Shown here in pieces: positions 1 to 5,670 of a stretch of 5,682 nucleotides of DNA (its first letter is position 1; each line of letters starts with the position of its first letter). The stretch covers positions 1-5,682 of the forward strand of contig JAAYGZ010000091.1 of assembly GCA_012727515.1 (NCBI GenBank), in the 5' to 3' direction. The position numbers were made by a program, and so were the translations under genes. This DNA is from Desulfovibrionales bacterium. Its GTDB lineage: Bacteria > Desulfobacterota > Desulfovibrionia > Desulfovibrionales > Desulfomicrobiaceae. The notes below the pieces were generated by a model, which searched no databases, was not told the DNA's origin, and worked only from the letters and a program-made list of their open reading frames with translations.

Positions 1-130
1 CACGCGACTCCTCGCGTCGTGCATGGTTATTGAAGGATGGGGCGCGTTTGTTCCAAAAATCTGTCATACGAGCCTCTTCAGGCTGGTAGTCAACCCAAAG
101 ATCTTCAAAAATACGCGAAGTTATTGTCAT
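1..130 (-). CDS. Probable class I SAM-dependent methyltransferase, N-terminal fragment (runs off left edge)
   Basis: An open frame starts at ATG 130-128 and stays open to the window edge, giving 43 residues that begin MTITSRIFEDLW. The ATG is preceded by AAGGTGG (plus-strand 138-144) seven bases away, a good ribosome binding site. Met22 (ATG 67-65) is an alternative start, with GAAGAGG five bases upstream. Residues 24-36 read DFWNKRAPSFNNH. This resembles the short aromatic/basic lead-in (FWDxRAxxF) seen before the SAM-binding domain in many class I methyltransferases. The SAM motif itself lies outside the window, so the substrate cannot be named. The gene lies downstream of the GH3 gene on the same strand with a 121-base gap and could be the last member of that operon. 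That the frame is coding is fairly likely; the family call rests on a short motif from memory and is tentative. Confidence 0.6.
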   Translation of the reverse strand, partial: MTITSRIFEDLWVDYQPEEARMTDFWNKRAPSFNNHARREESR

Positions 131-137
131 ACATCAA

Positions 138-144
138 CCACCTT
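138..144 (-). promoter_or_regulatory. Ribosome binding site of the left-edge methyltransferase fragment
   Basis: On the minus strand this reads AAGGTGG, six of seven matches to the AAGGAGG consensus, seven bases before ATG 130-128. It is the main support for that start over Met22 (ATG 67-65) and for the fragment being a real gene. Confidence 0.55.
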
Positions 145-181
145 ATCTGTTTTTTGGCCAATCTGAAGCACGCTGGCTTCC

Positions 182-213
182 CTGTCATTGACAGTGCCTG
201 GAATGTCTCCAGG
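182..213. repeat. Two adjacent dyads in the gap after the GH3 gene
   Basis: Two perfect inverted repeats lie side by side. CTGTCA-T-TGACAG occupies 182-194, and CCTGGA-N5-TCCAGG occupies 197-213. The second can form a six-pair hairpin with a five-base loop in RNA from either strand. On the minus strand no U-run follows, so it is not a standard intrinsic terminator for the GH3 gene. It could be an mRNA processing or stabilising hairpin, or part of an operator for the gene at 130. The 13-base dyad with a single central base looks more like a protein site than an RNA stem. Function is unknown. Confidence 0.35.
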
Positions 214-251
214 GCTGGCGTGGTTTTTAAGCTGACATGACTGTCGCCCTG

Positions 252-1340
252 TTACAGCTTTTTTAATGCAGCTATGCGAGCATAGGACTGGCGAATGCGT
301 TCCATTGTCAGGCGGCCATCATGCACTGCCTGTTCCAGGATGGCCAGGGCTGTGGGTACAATGTCCGGATTGTAGTCAAGATTATTGCCAAAGACCAGGA
401 TATCCACTCCGGCCTGAACAGCCCGGACAAGCGCGTGCTCCAATCCATACTGGTCAGTAATGGCCCGCATTTGCATATCATCAGAAATAATCACGCCCTG
501 AAAGCCCAGGCGGTGGCGGAGCAGGGTGGTCAGAATGGCCGGGGACAGGGTTGCTGGCGCGTCTGGATCAAACTGGCGCAAAAAAAGATGACCGACCATA
601 ATACATGGGCTGGCCTGTAGAGGAATAAGCAATTCATAAGGAATAAGTTCCTGCGGACTCCAGGTCTGGGTGATGTCTGTAAGGCCCTGGTGGGAATCTG
701 TAGTGGCGCTGCCATGACCGGGAAAATGTTTGAGGCAGGGCAGTACGCCCGCAGCCTGAAGCCCGGCGCACATGGCGCGGGCATGGGCCGCAACAGTAAG
801 AGGATCAGCCGCATAACTGCGTTCCAAGGCCCCAATGGCCGGACTGTGCGGGTTGACATCCACATCAACCACTGGGGCAAAATTCAGATTAATGCCCAGA
901 TCAGCCAGGGCTGTACCAGTGGCCAGACCCTGAGCCTGGGTGATTGCAGGTGCGCCCTGGCCCAGGGTTTTGGCTGAGGCCAGGGGCAGAAATCCACTGG
1001 CTTCTTTAAGACGACACACCCTGCCTCCTTCCTGATCCACGGCAATAAAAAGCGGGGTCCGGGCCGCGCTGCGAAGTTGCTGCGTGAGCCTGCGCACCTG
1101 GGCGGGATTTACAATGTTGCGCTCTAAAGTCTGTAGTTGGGCATCGCGGTCAAAAAGGATCACTCCGCCCAGATGATGTTCTTTGATATCCCGAAGAATG
1201 GGCGCGCTGTCATCTATGCTGGTGCCCCGAAAGCCAACCAACAGCATTTGTCCAAGCATGGTTCGCAGGTCTGGGCTGGGTTCAGCACAAACCAGGCCAG
1301 GCAGCAGCAGGGTACAAAGCAGCACGCAGAAAGAGCGCAT
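252..1340 (-). CDS. Exported glycoside hydrolase family 3, NagZ-like beta-N-acetylhexosaminidase
   Basis: This 362-residue protein is a single-domain GH3 enzyme of the NagZ type, which removes terminal N-acetylglucosamine from peptidoglycan fragments. Visible motifs are VDQEGGRV (101-108), KHFPGHG (204-210), the Asp-Ser-His catalytic dyad region (D215, H217) and SDDM (286-289), with D287 the expected nucleophile. The length matches NagZ (about 340) plus an export signal. Residues 1-19 form a signal peptide: MR, a hydrophobic core, then VCA before EPSP. No lipobox is evident, since the residue before Cys18 is Val. The ATG at 1340 was chosen because AAGGA lies eight bases upstream and the signal peptide starts there. 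An in-frame TTG at 1394 would add 18 polar residues in front of the signal and has no good ribosome binding site. E. coli NagZ is cytosolic, so export implies action on murein or another glycan in the periplasm. It lies 68 bases downstream of the diguanylate cyclase gene, same strand. Exact substrate is inferred. Confidence 0.88.
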   Translation of the reverse strand: MRSFCVLLCTLLLPGLVCAEPSPDLRTMLGQMLLVGFRGTSIDDSAPILRDIKEHHLGGVILFDRDAQLQTLERNIVNPAQVRRLTQQLRSAARTPLFIAVDQEGGRVCRLKEASGFLPLASAKTLGQGAPAITQAQGLATGTALADLGINLNFAPVVDVDVNPHSPAIGALERSYAADPLTVAAHARAMCAGLQAAGVLPCLKHFPGHGSATTDSHQGLTDITQTWSPQELIPYELLIPLQASPCIMVGHLFLRQFDPDAPATLSPAILTTLLRHRLGFQGVIISDDMQMRAITDQYGLEHALVRAVQAGVDILVFGNNLDYNPDIVPTALAILEQAVHDGRLTMERIRQSYARIAALKKL

Positions 1341-1348
1341 GGTATTTT

Positions 1349-1353
1349 TCCTT
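1349..1353 (-). promoter_or_regulatory. Ribosome binding site of the GH3 gene
   Basis: AAGGA on the minus strand, eight bases before ATG 1340-1338. It decides the start in favour of the signal-peptide Met over the upstream in-frame TTG at 1394. The 68-base gap to the diguanylate cyclase stop shows no hairpin with a U-run and no clear promoter, which favours co-transcription. Confidence 0.6.
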
Positions 1354-1408
1354 ATCGCACAGTATGCTTGTTTTGTGTGTTCAGGCCTGGGCAATGGGTA
1401 AGAGTTTT

Positions 1409-2677
1409 TCAGCGTTGCTGTCTGGCCTGAGATTTTTTTTCATACATCTGCTGGTCAGCTGCGCGCAGCAATTCCTCCAGGGTTTGCCCTGGGTGATAGC
1501 AGGCCATGCCCACAGAGGCTGATACAGTTAACGAGGCTGGCACGCCGCACACTGTGGACACATCAATGGCGGCCAGTTGTTCTAAAATACGCTCCACAAA
1601 TGTCTGGGCCATGGCCTGGTCTGTATCTGGCAGCACAACCACAAATTCATCGCCACCCAGGCGGACAAAAATATCATAGCGGCGCACAATAGGGTTAATG
1701 GTCTGGGCAATATGAATAAGCAGCCGGTCTCCGGCATCATGGCCCAGGGTGTCGTTGACTGATTTAAAGCCGTCCAGATCTATAAACAGCAGGTGCACCG
1801 GAAAGTTTCTGCGCACAGAAAAATCCAGGATACGCGGGGCATGGCGCTCCAGGTAGGTGCGGTTATTGATGCCGGTCAGGGCGTCACGCACGGTCAGCTC
1901 TTCCAACTGGTCATGCTCCAGGGCATTGATCAGGGTGCAGGACAGAATATCACAAAAATGCCCCAGAAAATCCGTGGCCATGTCGCGCTCAAAGCGGGCA
2001 GGATCTGAATCAAATCCAGTTAAAACGCCAATAATAACTCCGGGCCGGTACTTGTGGTGCAAAGCAAAAATAAAGCAGGAGCCAGTGTCTGGAGCTGGTT
2101 TTTGGTCCAGGAAAAAGTCCAGGAACTCCACACCATAAATTGTACCAAGATAGAGCCGTGGGGCATGGGGTGCGGGCGTAAACTGGTGCAGAGCAGCGCG
2201 TATTTCAGTGCTTGGCGCGTGGCCAATGCCTGGTGGAATGCGCTGTGCAAAAAGTTCTTCATCCAGCACCAAGTGCAGGCTGGTCAGTCTGCGTAATGTG
2301 CCCACAGCCTTCAGGGCCGGGACCAGGTCTTCAAAGCGTTTGACCTGATGGATTTCATCAATGGTGGTGCGGAAAATATCAAAGGAATCAAGCAAATCTC
2401 TGTAGGCAGTGACTGTGGAATCAAAGACAGCCTTGGACGATTGGAGTTTGCGGCGTAGTTCGTGTATTTCTGAGTGCAGCGCTGCAACCTGGACCTCTGT
2501 ATCCACGCCCTGGCGCAGCACCCAGGCTTCAAGCTGTTGCAGGCGGGAGCGGGATTTGGAAGCATCGCCTTTTTGAACACTATGAATAAGCGCTGTGCAG
2601 AGGTTGTGCAGTTGGCGGCGGATCTGGCCTAAGCGGGATGAAGATGAATCAGGGGAAGGACCAAGTATGTCAGGCAT
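1409..2677 (-). CDS. Diguanylate cyclase with DUF484/GAF-like sensor and GGDEF domain
   Basis: This 422-residue protein should make cyclic di-GMP from two GTP. Residues 1-110 are polar and helical, with a likely coiled coil around 60-105. Residues 112-255 look like a DUF484/GAF-like ligand-binding domain: DSDPARF (223-229) followed by DMATDFL (232-238) is the kind of signature seen in DUF484. The GGDEF domain spans about 258-418, with DALTGINNR (265-273), FIDLDGFK (298-305, metal-binding D300), NDTLGHDAGD (308-317) and an intact GGDEF at 341-345. RRYD (332-335) lies five residues before it, which is a complete RxxD inhibitory site, so product feedback is expected. There is no signal peptide or membrane segment, so the enzyme is probably cytoplasmic. 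ATG 2677 is well supported by AAGGAGG four bases upstream (plus-strand 2682-2688). It is the first gene of the minus-strand cluster, divergent from the nuclease gene. The sensed ligand is unknown. Confidence 0.94.
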   Translation of the reverse strand: MPDILGPSPDSSSSRLGQIRRQLHNLCTALIHSVQKGDASKSRSRLQQLEAWVLRQGVDTEVQVAALHSEIHELRRKLQSSKAVFDSTVTAYRDLLDSFDIFRTTIDEIHQVKRFEDLVPALKAVGTLRRLTSLHLVLDEELFAQRIPPGIGHAPSTEIRAALHQFTPAPHAPRLYLGTIYGVEFLDFFLDQKPAPDTGSCFIFALHHKYRPGVIIGVLTGFDSDPARFERDMATDFLGHFCDILSCTLINALEHDQLEELTVRDALTGINNRTYLERHAPRILDFSVRRNFPVHLLFIDLDGFKSVNDTLGHDAGDRLLIHIAQTINPIVRRYDIFVRLGGDEFVVVLPDTDQAMAQTFVERILEQLAAIDVSTVCGVPASLTVSASVGMACYHPGQTLEELLRAADQQMYEKKSQARQQR

Positions 2678-2772
2678 ATCGCCTCCTTACAAGCCTCAAG
2701 CTCATGGGCCTGGGTGTACGGAAATCAGGTCTGTTGTGCAAGTCGGTTCTCATACAGCCCCTGATCCCTGCC

Positions 2773-2794
2773 CAGGGCCAGGCCCTGCTTTTTT
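2773..2794 (+). terminator. Terminator-like hairpin in the divergent region
   Basis: CAGGGC (2773-2778), a CAG loop and GCCCTG (2782-2787) form a perfect six-pair GC-rich stem, followed by C and six T residues (2789-2794). This is the form of an intrinsic terminator acting rightward. No complete plus-strand gene lies upstream of it, so it would stop either stray antisense transcription over the minus-strand genes or a short leader RNA starting just upstream. The stem is short, and CCAGG-type words are common in this sequence, so chance is possible. Confidence 0.45.
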
Positions 2795-2815
2795 ATTGCC
2801 TATCCTGTAACGTGG

Positions 2816-2831
2816 TGGCATTCCTTTGCCA
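2816..2831. promoter_or_regulatory. Dyad TGGCA-N6-TGCCA, possible operator
   Basis: TGGCA at 2816-2820 and TGCCA at 2827-2831 form a symmetric 16-base element in the divergent region. It resembles a sigma-54 promoter at first sight, but GG and GC are nine bases apart rather than the required ten on both strands. It is better read as a possible dimeric regulator site. A five-base arm is short evidence. Confidence 0.25.
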
Positions 2832-2844
2832 GTGCGTTTCGTAG

Positions 2845-2866
2845 GGGATACAAATCAGAGTATCCC
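2845..2866. promoter_or_regulatory. Inverted repeat GGGATAC-N8-GTATCCC, candidate operator
   Basis: The two seven-base arms (2845-2851 and 2860-2866) are perfectly complementary, with an eight-base A/T-rich spacer, so their centres are 15 bases apart. The element ends 24 bases before the TATAAT box at 2891. If that box is used, the dyad is centred near -47, a usual place for an activator or a repressor touching the -35 region. It could also control the divergent diguanylate cyclase gene. As RNA it could form a seven-pair hairpin, but no U-run follows. The binding protein is unknown. Confidence 0.45.
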
Positions 2867-2890
2867 AAAAACTGAAACTGTGCCTGATCG

Positions 2891-2896
2891 TATAAT
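2891..2896 (+). promoter_or_regulatory. Candidate -10 box of the nuclease-rsmD-coaD operon
   Basis: TATAAT is a perfect sigma-70 -10 hexamer, 29 bases before the nuclease ATG, which would leave a leader of roughly 23 bases. No good -35 lies 16-18 bases upstream: the area holds an A-run (2867-2871) and a tandem AAACTG repeat (2869-2880). CTGAAA at 2872-2877 is only 13 bases from the box, which is too close. There is no extended TG motif. A weak -35 beside a dyad suggests activator dependence, which is inference. Confidence 0.45.
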
Positions 2897-2925
2897 TCAT
2901 TTGCCTGCAAGCATAGGGGTAATGC

Positions 2926-4563
2926 ATGAAAATTACATTTCTCGGAGCGGCCCGGACAGTAACTGGATCATGTTATGTGATTGAGTCTGAACAGCATCGT
3001 TTTGCCATTGACTGCGGTATGCACCAGGGCAACCGTGTGGTTGAACTGCGCAACTGGGATGAAAACGGGGTCTATCGCCCGGAACAACTGGATTTTATTT
3101 TATTGACTCACGCACATATTGATCATTCCGGCCTGCTGCCGCGCATGGTCAGCAAGGGTTTTACCGGCCCGATCTATGTGACTGCGCCCACGCGGGATCT
3201 GCTGGGCATCATGCTGGAGGACAGTGCACGTATTCAGGAAACAGAAGCCCAGTGGCGCAGCAAGAAAAAAATGCGGTCCGGCAATCTTCCCGTGGAGGCG
3301 CTCTACACTGTGGAATCTGCCCAGAACGCGCTCAAGCAACTTGTGATCCAGGAATACAATCAGTTTTTTGAACCAGCTCCAGGGGTCAGGGTGCGCTATA
3401 ATGATGCCGGACACATTTTAGGCGCGGCATTTATTGAAGTATGGGTTACTGAAGGGGGCGAGGAGCACAAACTTGTTTTTTCCGGTGATCTGGGACGAAC
3501 AAACCAGCTCCTGATGCATGACCCGCAAACAGTGGAAACAGCCGATTTTCTTTTCCTGGAATCCACTTATGGCAGCCGCAATCATAAAAATGAAGACCAG
3601 AGCCGGGAAGAACTGGCTGAAGCCATTGCCTATAGTTATTCACGGGGTGAAAAGGTCATTATTCCTGCGTTTGCCGTGGAGCGCACTCAGGAAATTCTGT
3701 ACAGCCTGTTTCTGTTGCGCAAAGAGGGCAAGCTTCCTGAGGACATGCCTGTACTTGTGGACAGCCCGTTAGCCATTCGCGCCACAGAGGTTTTCCGGCG
3801 ACACTGGGACTATTATGATCAGGACACAAAAGAGCTGGTCAAAAAGGGTGAAAATCCCCTGGAGCTGCCCAATCTGCGCTACACGCTGACCGCAGAAGAG
3901 TCCCGCGCCATAAACAGCCAGGGATCTGCCATTGTTATTTCTGCCAGTGGCATGGCCAATGCCGGGCGCATTAAACATCATCTGCGCCATAATATATGGA
4001 AGCCGGGCGCCTCCGTTGTTTTTGTCGGATTTCAGGCCGAAGGCACACCAGGCCGGCGCATTGTGGAAGGCGCGAAAACTGTGCGTCTGCTGGGCGAAGA
4101 ACTGGCTGTGCAGGCCCGTATTTTTACCATCGGCGGTTTTTCCGGCCATGCCGGTCAACAGCAACTGCTCGACTGGCTGGGGCATTTCCGCAATCCCAAC
4201 ATGCAGGTCTATCTTATTCACGGCGAGCATTCAGGGCAGAAAATTTTTGCCGAGCTGATTCGTGAGCGTTTTGGCTATGAAGTGCATATTCCGGATTATC
4301 TGGATGAATGTTTGTTAGACAAGAGTGGGCGTTTTGAATTGACCACCAGGCCTGCCCTGGCTGAGCCACGCATTGACTGGGATTATCTGTTGGATGAAAC
4401 AACGGCCAAACTTGACCAGGTGCGTGAGCGCGTGGCCTATCTGCAGCGCATGGGGCAGACCAATCAGTTGGAAATCCGGGGCAATCTGATTGACATCAAT
4501 TCGCAATTCACCACAATTTTATCAGAACTCATGTTTGCGCAGAAAAATTCGACAAAGAGGTAG
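2926..4563 (+). CDS. MBL-fold/beta-CASP RNA-specific ribonuclease
   Basis: This 545-residue protein is a metallo-beta-lactamase/beta-CASP nuclease of the bacterial CPSF-like type (compare Thermus TTHA0252), expected to cut RNA with two zinc ions in the cytoplasm. MBL motifs: D29 (AIDCG), HAHIDH (62-67), H163 (AGHILGAA) and D188 (FSGDLGR). The beta-CASP insert follows: ESTYG (212-216, motif A acidic residue E212), PAFAVERTQE (247-256), SGH with H408 (motif B) and IHGEH with H432 (motif C). A His at motif C marks the RNA-specific branch. All metal ligands are present. Motif B reads SGHAG, with Gly410 where many relatives have Asp. About 70 residues after position 475 form a tail with a likely helical stretch (485-510). 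There is no export signal. ATG 2926 follows AGGGG (2915-2919) by six bases; ATG at 2922 is out of frame. It is the first gene of a tight set with rsmD and coaD. The RNA targets are unknown. Confidence 0.92.
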   Translation: MKITFLGAARTVTGSCYVIESEQHRFAIDCGMHQGNRVVELRNWDENGVYRPEQLDFILLTHAHIDHSGLLPRMVSKGFTGPIYVTAPTRDLLGIMLEDSARIQETEAQWRSKKKMRSGNLPVEALYTVESAQNALKQLVIQEYNQFFEPAPGVRVRYNDAGHILGAAFIEVWVTEGGEEHKLVFSGDLGRTNQLLMHDPQTVETADFLFLESTYGSRNHKNEDQSREELAEAIAYSYSRGEKVIIPAFAVERTQEILYSLFLLRKEGKLPEDMPVLVDSPLAIRATEVFRRHWDYYDQDTKELVKKGENPLELPNLRYTLTAEESRAINSQGSAIVISASGMANAGRIKHHLRHNIWKPGASVVFVGFQAEGTPGRRIVEGAKTVRLLGEELAVQARIFTIGGFSGHAGQQQLLDWLGHFRNPNMQVYLIHGEHSGQKIFAELIRERFGYEVHIPDYLDECLLDKSGRFELTTRPALAEPRIDWDYLLDETTAKLDQVRERVAYLQRMGQTNQLEIRGNLIDINSQFTTILSELMFAQKNSTKR

Positions 4564-5136
4564 ATGGTGCGCGTTATTGCTGGACAATACGGGGGACGGG
4601 TGCTGCGCACCAGCAGCGGTCCTGGGTATCGGCCTGCCACTGGCAAGGTGCGCGAGTCTGTCTTTTCCATGCTGGAGTCGCTGGGCGTGGTCTGGGACGG
4701 GCTTTGCGTGGCCGATATTTTTGCCGGCAGTGGTTCGCTGGGCATTGAAGCCCTGAGCCGTGGGGCCAGCCATGCTGTTTTTGTGGAAAAATCTGCCCAG
4801 GCAGCTGCTGTTTTGCGTGGGAATCTTGAAATGCTTGGGGCGCAGCGCTCCTGCTGGACCGTGGTGCGCGACGATGCCCTGCGCTGGTTGGGCAAAGACC
4901 AACTTGCGCCCCAGGGGCTTGTTTTTATTGATCCACCCTATGGTCAGGAATTGTTAGCGCCTGCTGTGCGTCTGCTGCTGGACAAGGGCGGGCTTAAAGC
5001 AAACGGGCTGCTTTGTGTTGAAGTGGAGGCGCAGATAGCGCTGGACACGCCGCCGCATCCATCTTTGGTCATGCTGCGCAATAAACTGTACGGACAAACA
5101 AGGATTTGCATATGGGGCAGAAATGTGAGCGCGTAG
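4564..5136 (+). CDS. rsmD: 16S rRNA (guanine-966-N2)-methyltransferase RsmD
   Basis: RsmD transfers a methyl group from SAM to N2 of G966 (E. coli numbering) in 16S rRNA during small-subunit assembly. The 190-residue length is normal. The N-terminus MVRVIAGQYGGRVL and the RPATGKVRESVF segment (23-34) are typical of the family. The SAM-binding motif I is DIFAGSGSLG (51-60). VFVEK (72-76) carries the acidic ribose-binding E75, D103-D104 fit the adenine-binding position, and the catalytic motif IV is DPPY (123-126). YGQT (176-179) near the end is also usual. ATG 4564 directly follows the TAG of the nuclease gene, with AAAGAGG (4554-4560) as ribosome binding site inside that gene, so translation is probably coupled. 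The 3' end overlaps coaD by 25 bases. The pairing of rsmD with coaD is common in bacteria. No irregularity is seen. Confidence 0.97.
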   Translation: MVRVIAGQYGGRVLRTSSGPGYRPATGKVRESVFSMLESLGVVWDGLCVADIFAGSGSLGIEALSRGASHAVFVEKSAQAAAVLRGNLEMLGAQRSCWTVVRDDALRWLGKDQLAPQGLVFIDPPYGQELLAPAVRLLLDKGGLKANGLLCVEVEAQIALDTPPHPSLVMLRNKLYGQTRICIWGRNVSA

Positions 5137-5645
5137 CCGTGTATCCCGGCACTTTTGATCCCTTTACCAATGGACATTTAAGTATTGTCCGGCGGGGCCT
5201 GGAGGTTTTTGACCGGGTGATTGTGGCTGCGGCCCAGGATTCAGGAAAAAATCCGCTTTTTTCACTGGAAGAGCGGGTGGAGATGATCCGCGAGGTTTTT
5301 CGTGGCCAGACCCGCGTCACGGTCCAGGGTTTTTCCGGGCTGCTGGTGGATTATGTGCCCACAACCGGGGCCAACACCATTTTACGCGGATTGCGTGCGG
5401 TTTCAGATTTTGAGTATGAATTTCAAATGGCTCTGATGAACCGCAAGCTCAAGCCCAGTCTGCATACAGTCTTTATGATGACTGACTACCGCTGGCTGTA
5501 TATCAGCTCAACAATTATCAAGGACGTGGCCCGCCTGGGCGGATCTATTGAAGGGCTGGTGCCAGAGCTTATTCATGCCAGGGTTGCTCAGCGCTATGAC
5601 GAACGCGCACACAACGCAGTGGAGAGCCAGGGCAATGCTGGTTAA
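5112..5645 (+). CDS. coaD: Phosphopantetheine adenylyltransferase CoaD
   Basis: CoaD joins ATP and 4'-phosphopantetheine to give dephospho-CoA and pyrophosphate, the fourth step of coenzyme A synthesis from pantothenate, in the cytosol. The nucleotidyltransferase signature is clear: YPGTFDPFTNGH (11-22), whose TNGH is the (H/T)xGH nucleotide-binding motif. The block RGLRAVSDFEYEFQMALMN (92-110) and ISSTIIKD (131-138) complete the active site. At 177 residues it is slightly longer than the usual 160, with extra residues at both ends, mainly a polar C-terminal tail. ATG 5112 was preferred because AAGGA (5100-5104) lies seven bases upstream. A TTG at 5106 is in frame but only one base from that site. 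The start lies inside rsmD, so the two are translationally linked. Confidence 0.97.
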   Translation: MGQKCERVAVYPGTFDPFTNGHLSIVRRGLEVFDRVIVAAAQDSGKNPLFSLEERVEMIREVFRGQTRVTVQGFSGLLVDYVPTTGANTILRGLRAVSDFEYEFQMALMNRKLKPSLHTVFMMTDYRWLYISSTIIKDVARLGGSIEGLVPELIHARVAQRYDERAHNAVESQGNAG

Positions 5646-5650
5646 GGAGG
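5644..5650 (+). promoter_or_regulatory. Shine-Dalgarno without a usual start codon after it
   Basis: AAGGAGG, a perfect anti-16S match, overlaps the coaD stop codon. No ATG, GTG or TTG follows at normal distance. Only CTG (5653) and ATT (5656, five bases away) are near, and TTG 5675 is 24 bases off. The frame from ATT would read KSKQVIAN after the start and stays open to the edge. Either a non-standard start is used, or the original next gene was separated from its ribosome binding site by inserted sequence. Confidence 0.4.
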
Positions 5651-5670
5651 CACTGATTAAATCGAAACAA

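Noticed and set aside
2..17. Hairpin ACGCGA-CTCC-TCGCGT at the left edge
   Set aside because: It falls inside the coding frame of the methyltransferase fragment and no T-run follows; probably chance.
188..193. TTGACA, a perfect -35 hexamer on the plus strand
   Set aside because: No -10-like hexamer lies 16-18 bases downstream, and no plus-strand gene follows.
37..240. 67-residue plus-strand open frame
   Set aside because: It lies opposite the minus-strand gene that starts at 130. Its GAAGG is directly against the ATG, and the protein shows no recognisable features.
955..971. Terminator-like CCCTG-GCC-CAGGG followed by TTTT on the plus strand
   Set aside because: It lies antisense inside the GH3 coding sequence, with a short stem and T-run. 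CCAGG/CCTGG words are frequent throughout, so such stems arise by chance.
1341..1394. TTG-initiated extension of the GH3 protein by 18 residues
   Set aside because: It would put a polar segment before a clear signal peptide and has no good ribosome binding site, whereas ATG 1340 has AAGGA at eight bases.
1477..1492. Perfect stem CCAGGG-TTTG-CCCTGG
   Set aside because: It is inside the GGDEF coding sequence, encoding ordinary residues (about 396-401), with no T-run.
2816..2831. Sigma-54 promoter resemblance
   Set aside because: GG and GC are nine bases apart on both strands, where the sigma-54 consensus needs ten.
4464..5320. Long minus-strand frames opposite rsmD and coaD
   Set aside because: These are shadows of strongly recognisable plus-strand genes. 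Their translations are low-complexity and without motifs.
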